From contig CAJTTA010000013.1 in the NCBI GenBank assembly GCA_910579305.1, positions 1 through 42,775 of the forward strand: DNA of 42,775 nt, in the 5' to 3' direction. Positions 35,201 through 42,706 of the stretch are shown here, piece by piece. The notes under the pieces were generated by a model, which was given only the letters and a program-made list of their open reading frames with translations, ran no database searches and was not told the DNA's origin. How positions within the stretch are numbered: position 1 is the first letter of the stretch; the number at the start of each line of letters is the position of its first letter. Both the position numbers and the translations under genes were made by a program. This DNA is from an uncultured Muribaculaceae bacterium. Its GTDB lineage: Bacteria; Bacteroidota; Bacteroidia; Bacteroidales; Muribaculaceae.

Positions 35201-35315
35201 GGCTCCTATGGCTATAGTAGTGCTCGGCGGCCTGCTCACATCTACCCTGCTCAACATATTCCTGCTGCCTGTGCTATACGAATGGCATGCTCGAAGGAGA
35301 AATAAGAAATCATAA
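32211..35315 (+). CDS. CusA/CzcA-family heavy-metal RND efflux pump
   Basis: A 1034-residue trimeric inner-membrane transporter of full length with the usual 12 membrane helices and two large periplasmic loops. Proton-relay helix 4 reads AIGSLVDDAIIDVEN with Asp406, Asp407, Asp411 and Glu413, the acidic pattern seen in heavy-metal RND pumps (CzcA uses two Asp and one Glu in this helix). FMGRGFLPEFNEGSA, typical for the family, opens the second half near 557-571. It lacks the classical monovalent-metal CusA helix motif, so a divalent metal is somewhat more likely, but this is uncertain. No TolC-like channel gene is adjacent; one from elsewhere must be borrowed. Confidence 0.92.
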   Translation: MHWINSLIHFSLHNKLVVLAAAIALIIWGSYTGKRMDVDVFPDLTAPTVAIMTEAPGMATEEVEQLVTYPIETAVNGATDVRRVRSASSQGTSFVWVEFDWGTDIFRARQVVSEKLVTLSGTLPEGITPVLAPQQSVMGEILFIGLESSGKTSASDLRTLAEWVIKPAILGTGGVAQVTIIGGDLKQYQIIADPQRMAAFGVTMADLEAVGQSFSQNSSGGVARDFGNEYMVRGIARSTSVNELETSLVKTTPQGEPITLADVATVQTAPAMKMGHASINAKPGIIISVSKQPGTNTLEVTEKIEQTLSHLKKNLPEDVTMDTHIFRQADFIQTSVDNVGRALLEGAIFVIIVLMLFLGSFRTTLISIIAIPLSLLGTIIVLHLLGMNVNTMTLGGMCIAIGSLVDDAIIDVENVYKRLRQNRLLPAEERQNSIIVVFEASKEIRASIMNATLIIIVAFVPLFFLSGLEGRMLKPLGIAYIVSLFMSLLVAMTVTPLLCHLLLGSEKYLRKGQKESRLTHWLITHYSKALGWVLNHKKPVSIATAALFVTAIGLTFFMGRGFLPEFNEGSATISAVVQPGVSLDVNNELGKRLEEELHKVPEVTLTARRTGRGELDEHSQATNSSEIDVTLDMSSGRSKEEVFADMRAHMSNVPGMAVTIGQPLGHRIDHMLSGTRANIAIKIFGPDIARLFSLGNEVKSAIEGIPGLVDVSVEQQRETPQIQIRARREALSRYGISIDEFNRFVARAFAGEKIADIYEGQRSYDVVLRLDQQYVEDISMLRTALIDTPDGGKVPLEQVADIVSTGGAGSISRENVQRRIVISANVSGADIETVVQKVQKTIDEKIKLPEGYTVIYGGQFENSRAAANTLLWATLCALLLIFLLLIGEMKSPWLAAIVLCSLPLALIGGIMAIYITSGIISIPSIIGFITLIGVAVRNGILLISRFRNLSEEGHDLREIVMHGAADRLSPILMTALTSALALIPLLLAADRPGNEIQAPMAIVVLGGLLTSTLLNIFLLPVLYEWHARRRNKKS

Positions 35316-35320
35316 TCTCA

Positions 35321-35352
35321 CAAGTGACCCTCTGAATTCAGAGGGTCACTTG
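35321..35352. terminator. Perfect 32-bp palindrome, bidirectional terminator
   Basis: CAAGTGACCCTCTGAA (35321-35336) and its exact complement (35337-35352) form a 16-bp dyad without any spacer. It lies between the convergent pump and U32 genes and includes the U32 stop codon and last four codons. T tracts are poor on both sides. It probably stops transcription from both directions. Confidence 0.7.
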
Positions 35353-37143
35353 CATTTCACAACGTTTGCAATCAAACTTAAGATACATCTCTCTTGAAGC
35401 ACCCTTCATCTTAAGTGGCAATTCTGGCAGGCGTTTCCCGGCAGCCCACGCTTCCCGAAGACATATGCCAAGCTCGCGCAACACGCAATGCCGTGAGGTC
35501 ATCAATACTGTTCCTGCCGCCTGCTTCCCGGGAGTCACTTCCATTGCAGGCTCAATCTCTGTCACGCCATGGCGCTTGTAAAACTCTTTAGCCTTGGCAT
35601 TCGCCACATTATCTCTGTAATCAAGACACGATTGAGGATACCTGGCATTGGTATTCTCCTTTCGGCGATAAGAATGAGCATATATGGCAGCTGCATTAGC
35701 ATCGATTGCTGCAATCATCTCGCGCCTGAGAGAAGAGAGAGCTGAAGCAGGAATAAACACATTGTCACCTATGGCTGCCTTGAAATCACGCAGGTAATAG
35801 GACGTGCCGCCAAAGCGGTCAAATTGTCCACGCAGATCCATTGGATTACGTGCTTCTTCCATGGGCAGCGCATGCGGCAACACTACTCGGCAACCACGTT
35901 CATCACAAGCCTCTATACGATTGTCATACAGCACTACATCCAGTCCTATCAGTCGAGATGCCGTGTCGGATCGAAACATCAGTTTGTGCCATGCCACATC
36001 GGTCGTGCGAAAAAAAGCGGTTCCTTTAGGTATTTGAACCGGCTTATTGGGCACAGGCATGCCATGACTGATCCCATTTACCATAAAACCGGCATACTCT
36101 CCCCTTCTTGTAAAAAAGGAGAGTCCGTCGCCATTACGCACATCTGCAAGCGACTTAAGAGGCTCTCCCAAAGACTTAGGTGTGAGCAAGGAGGCAAGTC
36201 TCGACGGGCGTCTGTCCTGAAGGAAGTACGATGTGAATCCCCGATTGAAGCTCTTATAGGGATTGGGGGTGAATGTGTGTGATACACGACCGCAGCTCGC
36301 ACGGCAATACTTGTCCGGCTCCTCTGCGATAACAGCGTCGAGCAGGACTCGGTAATAGGCCGTGATATTCTTTACATAAGCCGCATCCTTAAGCCTGCCT
36401 TCTATCTTGAAAGAAGAAGCGCCTGCCGCAGCCAGATCTTTCAGGAGAGCAGAGGCATTGAAATCATGTAATGACAGCAGGTGCTTATCGCGGGCCAATA
36501 CCGCCCCTGAAGCATCAGTAAGGGTATATGGCAATCTGCATATCTGCGCGCATTCTCCCCGATTGGCGCTTCTGCCACACAGGGCTTGTGATGCGTGGCA
36601 TCTGCCTGAATAACTCACGCATAAAGCGCCATGCACAAAGACCTCAAGGGGCACTTTGACCTGACTGTGTATCGCCCGGATTTCTGCTAAGGTAAGCTCT
36701 CTGGCAAGTACGATTTGCGAGAATCCCACCTCTTCAAGGAAACGGGCCTTCTCGGGAGTGCGTGTGTCGCACTGAGTGGAAGCATGCAGCTCGATCGGAG
36801 GTAAATCCACATTCAGCAATCCCATATCCTGCACTATGACGGCATCGACGCCTGCTCTGTACAGTCGTTCAATCAGGCTTACCGCCACAGGTATCTCTCT
36901 GTCAGTGACAATCGTATTTACCGTGACATATACCTTGGCCCTGTATATGTGGGCAAACTCACACAGCTCCCTGATGTCATCCACACTATTGCCGGCTGCC
37001 GCACGCGCTCCGAATGATTCCGGGCCTATATAGACAGCGTCGGCACCGTGCAATATCGCAGCACGCGCTACATCGGCATCGCGGGCCGGAGCCAGCAACT
37101 CCAGTGGGCGAGGAGCTTCAACGGGCTTCACTGCGTCCTTCAT
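35338..37143 (-). CDS. U32-family (peptidase-like) protein, RlhA/TrhP-like RNA hydroxylation enzyme
   Basis: A 601-residue protein with the U32 signature EVFVHGALCVSYSGRC (167-182) and nearby Cys175, Cys182, Cys189, Cys198 and Cys202, which could hold an iron-sulfur cluster. The N-terminal half is a TIM-barrel-like region (LLAPARDADVARAAI, about 16-30); the length and long C-terminal part, which looks like the DUF3656-containing branch, match Escherichia coli RlhA (YdcP), the 23S rRNA C2501 hydroxylation factor. Older annotation calls the family 'collagenase', but the better-studied members modify RNA. The start overlaps the upstream PurF-like gene by 26 nt. Confidence 0.83.
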   Translation of the reverse strand: MKDAVKPVEAPRPLELLAPARDADVARAAILHGADAVYIGPESFGARAAAGNSVDDIRELCEFAHIYRAKVYVTVNTIVTDREIPVAVSLIERLYRAGVDAVIVQDMGLLNVDLPPIELHASTQCDTRTPEKARFLEEVGFSQIVLARELTLAEIRAIHSQVKVPLEVFVHGALCVSYSGRCHASQALCGRSANRGECAQICRLPYTLTDASGAVLARDKHLLSLHDFNASALLKDLAAAGASSFKIEGRLKDAAYVKNITAYYRVLLDAVIAEEPDKYCRASCGRVSHTFTPNPYKSFNRGFTSYFLQDRRPSRLASLLTPKSLGEPLKSLADVRNGDGLSFFTRRGEYAGFMVNGISHGMPVPNKPVQIPKGTAFFRTTDVAWHKLMFRSDTASRLIGLDVVLYDNRIEACDERGCRVVLPHALPMEEARNPMDLRGQFDRFGGTSYYLRDFKAAIGDNVFIPASALSSLRREMIAAIDANAAAIYAHSYRRKENTNARYPQSCLDYRDNVANAKAKEFYKRHGVTEIEPAMEVTPGKQAAGTVLMTSRHCVLRELGICLREAWAAGKRLPELPLKMKGASREMYLKFDCKRCEMQVTL

Positions 37144-38986
37144 AATAATTGATAAACGCGTGATTCACAAGACGATTACCTCCGGGAGTAGGATAATTGC
37201 CGCTGAAATACCAGTCGCCCGGATGCCCCGGTATAGCTTCATGAAGGCCCTGGAGCGACTGATAGACAATCTCCACCTCCGCTTGAGTTCCCGCCGGAGT
37301 AAGCATCTGAGCTATCTTGGAAGATATTTCTGCTTCGGTAAATGGTTCATATATCAGTTTCACATAATTCACCACTTCCTCCTTTGGCAAGTGTTCCTGT
37401 GACTTGCACAAATCATAGACTTCCTGCAAGCGGGACTCCATGCCACGTTCCTTGAGCAACTCTACGGCTGCGCGGAAAGCAATAAATTCTGCCATGCGGC
37501 TCATGTCGATGCCATAGCAATCGGGGTAACGCACTTGAGGCGCGCTGCTCACTACTACTATCTTGCGCGGATGCAGGCGGTCGAGAATACGTATGATACT
37601 TTGCCGCAAGGTCGTGCCTCTCACGATGGAGTCATCAATCACCACAAGATTATCGCTGCCGGAACGCACACAGCCATATGTGACATCATACACATGCGAG
37701 GCAAGATCATCCCTGCTCGCACCTTCGGCGATGAACGTGCGCAATTTTATATCCTTAATCGCTATCTTTTCGCGCCTTATGCGCTGCATGAGAATGCGCT
37801 CCAGGTGCTCGCGGTCTAATTCTCCTGAAGATACCAGGCTCTGTATATCGGTAATCTTCTTATTGATAAGGAAATCCTCAAGACCTTCTATCAGGCCATG
37901 GAAAGCGACTTCGGCCGTATTCGGTATAAATGAAAACACTGTGTTTTCCTCATCATGCCCTATGGCCTCAAGCACCTGAGGCACCAGCAGACGTCCAAGT
38001 GCTTTCCGCTCCCGGTAGATGTCGGCATCTGATCCGCGCGAGAAATAAATGCGTTCGAAGGAGCAACGCTTGTTATCAGCCTCAGGAAGAATCTGCTCGA
38101 TGCGCCATGTTCCGTCGCGATCCACTATTATCGCTGAGCCCGGGCGGAGTTCGTTCACCTGAGATGTGCGGAGGTCAAAGGCAGTCTGTATCACCGGTCG
38201 TTCCGATGCCACCACCACAACTTCATCATCGGCATAATAAAAGGCCGGGCGAATTCCCTTGGGATCGCGCATCGCTAACATATCCCCATTACCTATAATG
38301 GAACATATGACATAGCCACCATCCCATGTAGGCGCGCATCGGCGCAACATATTGGCCGTATTGAGCTCGCGGGCTATTGAAGTGGCAAGAGTCATGCCTG
38401 TCTCGCCTGCTGCATGATGGATGCCGAAAAGTCGCTCATTCTCCCGGTCGAGAGCGTGGCCAAGCTGCTCGAGCAATATAAACGTATCGGCATAGAGACG
38501 CGGATGCTGCCCTGTGGCTGTGATCTGTGCAAATATTTCATCGACATTTGTCATGTTGAAGTTGCCGCACAACAACATATTGCGCGCACTCCAGTTATTC
38601 CTGCGCATGAAAGGATGCACATAGTTAAGACCGGATCGTCCTGTAGTGGAATATCTAAGATGGCCCATATACACCTCGCCTACAAATGGAGGTTGCTCGC
38701 CATGCCTGCGGGCGGAATCTATACTCCTGTGCGCTATCTCAAAAATCTGTTGTATGGCTGAGGCTCCTTCTGCTCTCTCTCTGAAAATATACTCCTTTCC
38801 CGGCTCCACATCCATCTTCACACAGCCTATTCCCGCGGCTTCCTGGCCTCTGTTATGCTCCTTTTCCATGAGCAGATAAAGCTTATTGAGACCATACAGC
38901 TCTGTGCCGTATTTGTCCTTATAATACTCCAGGGGTCTGAGAAGCCGCACCATGGCCACCCCGCATTCATGCTTTATGAGTTCCAT
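37118..38986 (-). CDS. purF: PurF-like glutamine amidotransferase/phosphoribosyltransferase
   Basis: A 622-residue two-domain protein: class II glutamine amidotransferase (about 8-270) and type I phosphoribosyltransferase with DDSIVRGTT near 445-453. It starts with a seven-residue extension and then CGV, so Cys8 would become the N-terminal nucleophile after processing, as in Bacillus PurF. Arg111 (GHLRYSTTG) is conserved, but the oxyanion-hole motif, normally NGN, reads CGN at 140-142. No Fe-S cysteine cluster (CxxC) is visible at the C-terminus, which instead ends in GNYPTPGGNRLVNHAFINYYEGR-type sequence. It is about 100 residues longer than classical PurF. De novo purine synthesis is the likely role. 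Confidence 0.78.
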   Translation of the reverse strand: MELIKHECGVAMVRLLRPLEYYKDKYGTELYGLNKLYLLMEKEHNRGQEAAGIGCVKMDVEPGKEYIFRERAEGASAIQQIFEIAHRSIDSARRHGEQPPFVGEVYMGHLRYSTTGRSGLNYVHPFMRRNNWSARNMLLCGNFNMTNVDEIFAQITATGQHPRLYADTFILLEQLGHALDRENERLFGIHHAAGETGMTLATSIARELNTANMLRRCAPTWDGGYVICSIIGNGDMLAMRDPKGIRPAFYYADDEVVVVASERPVIQTAFDLRTSQVNELRPGSAIIVDRDGTWRIEQILPEADNKRCSFERIYFSRGSDADIYRERKALGRLLVPQVLEAIGHDEENTVFSFIPNTAEVAFHGLIEGLEDFLINKKITDIQSLVSSGELDREHLERILMQRIRREKIAIKDIKLRTFIAEGASRDDLASHVYDVTYGCVRSGSDNLVVIDDSIVRGTTLRQSIIRILDRLHPRKIVVVSSAPQVRYPDCYGIDMSRMAEFIAFRAAVELLKERGMESRLQEVYDLCKSQEHLPKEEVVNYVKLIYEPFTEAEISSKIAQMLTPAGTQAEVEIVYQSLQGLHEAIPGHPGDWYFSGNYPTPGGNRLVNHAFINYYEGRSEAR

Positions 38987-39006
38987 CTTTTAATCACTGC
39001 ATTAAT

Positions 39007-39039
39007 AAAAAAGAAGCGTACGGCCGTTGCCATCGCTTC
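39007..39039 (-). terminator. Intrinsic terminator of smpB
   Basis: GAAGCG (39013-39018) pairs with CGCTTC (39034-39039), with an inner GGC/GCC stem. On the minus strand it is followed by a TTTTTT run. It lies about 11 bp past the smpB stop and 20 bp before the PurF-like gene. Confidence 0.7.
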
Positions 39040-39049
39040 AATATTGAAT

Positions 39050-39505
39050 TTACTTATTCTTAAGCACACGATCCATCGCACGCCGGTCATCTTTCTCACG
39101 CAAGGACTGACGCTTGTCATAAGCTTTCTTGCCGCGCGCCACTCCTATCACCATCTTTGCAAGACCACGCTCACTGATAAAGATGCGCAGTGGCACTATG
39201 GTAAACCCCGGATCCGCACATGCTTTTTCAAGCTTGGCAATTTCCTTACGATTCAGCAGCAGTTTCCTGTCACGGCGGGCAGAATGATTATTGTAGCTGC
39301 CATAAAAATACTCTGAGATATTAGTATTCTTGGCCCATACCTCTCCTCTCTCTATGATGCAATAGGAATCCACGAGAGAGGCCTTGCCCTGACGTATGGA
39401 TTTAATCTCGGTACCGGTGAGCACTATGCCGGCTGTGTAGGTATCCGATATTTCATAATCGAAAGTCGCGCGGCGGTTCTTTATATTGATTTGCTGTTGA
39501 GGCAT
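39050..39505 (-). CDS. smpB: SsrA-binding protein SmpB
   Basis: A 151-residue OB-fold RNA-binding protein that brings tmRNA to stalled ribosomes. Family motifs: NRRATFDYEI (10-19), AGIVLTGTEIKSIRQGKASL (25-44), YFYGSYNNHSARRDRKLLL (about 67-85) and a C-terminal basic tail ending KNK (GVARGKKAYDKRQSLREKDDRR, split here for length as GVARGKKAYDK then RQSLREKDDRR). The length is standard. It follows the Yip1-like gene by 12 bp and ends in an intrinsic terminator. The tmRNA itself is not in the window. Confidence 0.97.
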   Translation of the reverse strand: MPQQQINIKNRRATFDYEISDTYTAGIVLTGTEIKSIRQGKASLVDSYCIIERGEVWAKNTNISEYFYGSYNNHSARRDRKLLLNRKEIAKLEKACADPGFTIVPLRIFISERGLAKMVIGVARGKKAYDKRQSLREKDDRRAMDRVLKNK

Positions 39506-39517
39506 AACTATAGGCTG

Positions 39518-40156
39518 TTAATAAGCGGCCGTACCTGTCTGAGCGGCAGGCATAAGCCATTCAAGAATGAAAAATATCACCATCGGCACCGCAAGCATGA
39601 GTAGAGTCATGAGTATGGCTACCGGCATTTCTTCATGCCTCGGCACTCTTAGGAACCGCACTCCCTTTACCATAAGATAGGAAGCATATATGGGCACTAC
39701 TATGAAGATGACTCCAAGCCCCGGCACCAGTTCAAGGATGCTTATGGCGAGTGCAAGCACCGAAAGGCAGGTCATGACATATACTTTACCAAACGGCGTA
39801 TCAATTTTTTCTCTTGCAACGGGCGGCAGAAATGTGCGTCCGAGCGCCACTATGGAATAGTATCCGGCAAATCCGGCTACAAACAGGCTTATGGACATCT
39901 GCAGACAATGCACCAATGTCTCTTCCGGATCATATATCAGAAGCGCAAATCTTGAGACTGCCATAAGTGCCAGCAGTGGGAAGAATAGATGGCGGGCAAA
40001 AGAATATGATGAATACGCGGCATTCTTAATGCGCTTCCATCCTGTAAGCGGCGCTACAAGAAGATATAGGAACCGCCATAATGGACGCACGCATACGCCA
40101 TCGGAGGATGCCGATGGATCTTTGGGGTTATCTGTATTACAGGGATCAATATTCAT
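39518..40156 (-). CDS. Yip1-like multi-pass membrane protein
   Basis: A 212-residue protein with a short acidic/polar N-terminus (about 1-22), then around five hydrophobic helices (about 52-73, 80-105, 124-158 as two, and 180-203). Near the first comes a LVAPLTGWKRIKNAAYSS segment typical of Yip1-domain bacterial proteins. The family is poorly understood; no enzymatic motif is visible. It is the first gene of a minus-strand unit with smpB, behind a strong promoter. Confidence 0.65.
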   Translation of the reverse strand: MNIDPCNTDNPKDPSASSDGVCVRPLWRFLYLLVAPLTGWKRIKNAAYSSYSFARHLFFPLLALMAVSRFALLIYDPEETLVHCLQMSISLFVAGFAGYYSIVALGRTFLPPVAREKIDTPFGKVYVMTCLSVLALAISILELVPGLGVIFIVVPIYASYLMVKGVRFLRVPRHEEMPVAILMTLLMLAVPMVIFFILEWLMPAAQTGTAAY

Positions 40157-40173
40157 CAGAAAAAATCAGACTG

Positions 40174-40205
40174 CAAAATTACAAATTTCCCGCTTCCTCT
40201 GCAAA
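40174..40205 (-). promoter_or_regulatory. Promoter of the Yip1-like/smpB unit
   Basis: TTTG (40202-40205) and TAATTTTG (40174-40181), minus strand, 20 bp apart. The predicted start near 40170 leaves a leader of only about 14 nt. The divergent malic-enzyme gene has no clear matching box on the other strand. Confidence 0.7.
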
Positions 40206-40254
40206 CTTTCACCCCACTAAAAGGGTTAAACCATATATCACAAACCTCTATATT

Positions 40255-41565
40255 ATGGAAATTACAATAGAAGACGCTCTGCATTATCATGAATTTCCCT
40301 CTCCGGGGAAGATCGAAATACTGCCCTCAAAACCCTATTCATCCGCCCGTGATCTGTCACTCGCTTATTCCCCCGGCGTAGCAGTGCCATGTGAAGCTAT
40401 CCACGCGGACGCAGCTGATGTGTGGAAATATACGGGCAAGGGCAATCTTGTGGCTATTATATCCAATGGCACAGCTGTGCTCGGGCTGGGGAATATAGGC
40501 CCTTTGGCAGCCAAGCCGGTCATGGAGGGTAAGGCGTTGCTGTTTAAGGTCTTTGCCGGAATAAACGCCTTTGATCTTGAGCTTGACACCACTGATGTGG
40601 AAAAATTCATCGATACTGTGAAAGCTGTGGCGCCTACATTCGGAGGCATAAATCTTGAAGACATAAAAGCGCCGGAATGCTTTGAGATCGAGGAGCGTCT
40701 CAAGCGTGAATGCAATATCCCCATAATGCATGATGACCAGCACGGCACGGCCATTATTGTCGCCGCCGGAATGCTTAATGCTCTTGAACTGCAGGGGAAA
40801 AAGATTGAAGATGTGCGTATGGTGGTGAATGGAGCCGGTGCAGCCGCCATAGCCTGCACAAGAATGCTCATGAGTCTCGGCATGCCGAAAGAGCACATCG
40901 TGATGTGCGACTCAAAGGGGGTGATAAGGCATGACAGAACCGGGTTAAACGCGCTTAAACAACAATTTGCCACAGATCAGAATCTGCATACTCTTCCCGA
41001 GGCTCTGGTTGCTGCAGATGTATTTCTCGGCCTATCGGTGAAGGATGTGCTCTCTTCGGAAATTTTGAGATCTATGGCTGACAGACCTATTGTCTTCGCA
41101 TTGGCAAATCCTGATCCTGAAATATCATACACACTTGCCATGAATGCGCGTCCCGATCTCATATTTGCCACCGGTCGCAGCGACTTGCCTAATCAAATAA
41201 ACAATGTGCTGGGATTTCCTTATATATTCAGAGGAGCTCTTGACTCCCAGGCATCATGTATAAATGAAGAGATGAAGCATGCGGCTGTATATGCGTTGGC
41301 AGCTTTGGCCAAAGAGCCTGTGCCATCCCAAGTAAAAGCAGCATATGGAAGGGAGGACATGTCATACGGGCCGGAGTATATCCTGCCCACTCCATTCGAT
41401 CCTCGGCTGCTCTCCGTCGTGGCGCCGGAAGTAGCCAAGGCGGCTACACGCAGCGGCGTGGCAGGAAAACCATTGACGGACATAGACGCATATCGCAATC
41501 TGCTTGAAGAGATGATGCATAACGAGAATGAGATATTCCACTGTGTGGTACAACGGTCGCATTAG
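40255..41565 (+). CDS. Malic enzyme, short form
   Basis: A 436-residue NAD(P)-dependent malic enzyme that converts malate to pyruvate and CO2. The frame stays open for 58 more codons to 40081, but that part overlaps the divergent gene and its promoter, and homology begins at MEITIEDAL (ATG at 40255). Catalytic Tyr38 (LAYSPGVAVP) and Lys93 (EGKALLFKVFAG) are present, as are metal ligands in LEDIKAPE (about 134-141) and MHDDQHGTA (158-166), and the nucleotide fold VNGAGAAAIA. The phosphotransacetylase-like C-terminal domain of the long MaeB form is absent, so this resembles short enzymes such as Bacillus YtsJ. Cofactor preference is not determinable. Confidence 0.92.
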   Translation: MEITIEDALHYHEFPSPGKIEILPSKPYSSARDLSLAYSPGVAVPCEAIHADAADVWKYTGKGNLVAIISNGTAVLGLGNIGPLAAKPVMEGKALLFKVFAGINAFDLELDTTDVEKFIDTVKAVAPTFGGINLEDIKAPECFEIEERLKRECNIPIMHDDQHGTAIIVAAGMLNALELQGKKIEDVRMVVNGAGAAAIACTRMLMSLGMPKEHIVMCDSKGVIRHDRTGLNALKQQFATDQNLHTLPEALVAADVFLGLSVKDVLSSEILRSMADRPIVFALANPDPEISYTLAMNARPDLIFATGRSDLPNQINNVLGFPYIFRGALDSQASCINEEMKHAAVYALAALAKEPVPSQVKAAYGREDMSYGPEYILPTPFDPRLLSVVAPEVAKAATRSGVAGKPLTDIDAYRNLLEEMMHNENEIFHCVVQRSH

Positions 41566-41646
41566 CCTATGCTCCCGGCGTCAGCCATCCAGAGATGCAT
41601 CTTGCCCACTACGCCGGTAAAGAAGCTGTCACATCTTCGAAGCTGC

Positions 41647-42594
41647 TCACTCCGCCACAACGACCGTGTCTGCAGGAAGTGGCTCAGGCAATACCTCTGT
41701 CGTATCTGCATCTGCCTTAATCTCAGGAGTCTCTTCAGTATGCTGAGGCTCCTGCTTTACTGTAGCCGGGTCTATTGACTTGCGGCCTGTCGTGTGATGC
41801 ACTGATACCCACGGTATATCATATCCTTCTCTAATATTTACCCTTTCATCCTTACGAGACGGAGATACTATTACCGGCATGCCGGGAGTGACGTGCTGCA
41901 CAAGCTCCATTATATTCTCATTTTTCACTCGTATGCATCCATGACTGCATCGCGCTCCTATTGACCACGGGGCACAGGTGCCATGTATACCTATCTGAGA
42001 AGTTCCGGGAATGGAAAGGCGTATGAAGCGAGGTCCGAACTGGCCTTTTACTTTAGACACTTTCCCGTTATCATCCCGGAAAAGCCAGTCCGTACTGTCA
42101 TATATTCCCTGCACTGAGAAGAAGCCCTCGGGCGTGCGGCTGTCGCCCTTGCCATGCTTTGTGCCATAACCCTTGCCACATGCTATGCCATAGCGAAGCT
42201 GCTCCCGTCCATAACGGTCATACAACACTACTTTCATTGCATCCTTATCTACAATCAGGAATCCATTATGCGCCTCATTGAGCAAACGCATGGCGTATTT
42301 AAGACATTCCTGACTCATTTTAGGCAGGATTCCCTGGCGGTACAACTCTGCATCGGGTAAGGAATTCATAAGTTCTATCGCCTCATTGCTGGAATACGCC
42401 ACATAACGTTCCGGCAACTCATCCTCTGCAGGCTTGGCTTCTTCCGCCTGTGCTGAATCGAAGTCATCTGCCTCTGGAGTCACAACAGTTACGGAATCAG
42501 ACGTCTCTTCACCTTCATTATATTTACTTTTTTCGATGCACGAAACACATAATGTTATCAACACTATGATGCAGGCGTTCAGAAGTAGTCTCAT
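41647..42594 (-). CDS. YkuD-domain L,D-transpeptidase lipoprotein
   Basis: A 315-residue protein from the ATG at 42594, chosen over 42621 because it begins the signal peptide (MRLLLNACIIVLITL); Cys19 in CVSCIEKSK may be lipidated, though the lipobox is not ideal. An acidic linker (about 25-60) precedes the YkuD domain, whose active-site stretch IGIHGT...SHGCIRV (about 206-227) holds the conserved His and catalytic Cys. Such enzymes cross-link peptidoglycan 3-3 or attach proteins to it. The C-terminal tail (about 265-315) is acidic and Pro/Thr-rich. It has its own promoter. Confidence 0.9.
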   Translation of the reverse strand: MRLLLNACIIVLITLCVSCIEKSKYNEGEETSDSVTVVTPEADDFDSAQAEEAKPAEDELPERYVAYSSNEAIELMNSLPDAELYRQGILPKMSQECLKYAMRLLNEAHNGFLIVDKDAMKVVLYDRYGREQLRYGIACGKGYGTKHGKGDSRTPEGFFSVQGIYDSTDWLFRDDNGKVSKVKGQFGPRFIRLSIPGTSQIGIHGTCAPWSIGARCSHGCIRVKNENIMELVQHVTPGMPVIVSPSRKDERVNIREGYDIPWVSVHHTTGRKSIDPATVKQEPQHTEETPEIKADADTTEVLPEPLPADTVVVAE

Positions 42595-42674
42595 AATTAA
42601 AGATCTAACAGAGTGATTCAAGCATTCTATAGATAGAACTTCACCCTAAACAAAAAAATACGTAAAATTCAATG

Positions 42675-42706
42675 CAAAGTTAGATATAATCTCTCATATC
42701 TGCAAA
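42675..42706 (-). promoter_or_regulatory. Promoter of the L,D-transpeptidase gene
   Basis: TTTG (42703-42706) and TAACTTTG (42675-42682), minus strand, 20 bp apart. A short AGATAT/ATATCT repeat (42682-42687/42696-42701) fills the spacer and may be an operator. The leader is about 75 nt. The rest of the right end (42707-42775) shows nothing. Confidence 0.72.

Noticed and set aside
40081..40254. 58-codon N-terminal extension of the malic enzyme
   Set aside because: Overlaps the divergent Yip1-like gene and its promoter, and the family's conserved start matches the ATG at 40255.
41566..41646. Open frame continuing past the malic-enzyme stop in another frame, as a possible lost C-terminal domain
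   Set aside because: The stretch is only about 80 bp before the convergent gene and shows no resemblance to a phosphotransacetylase domain.
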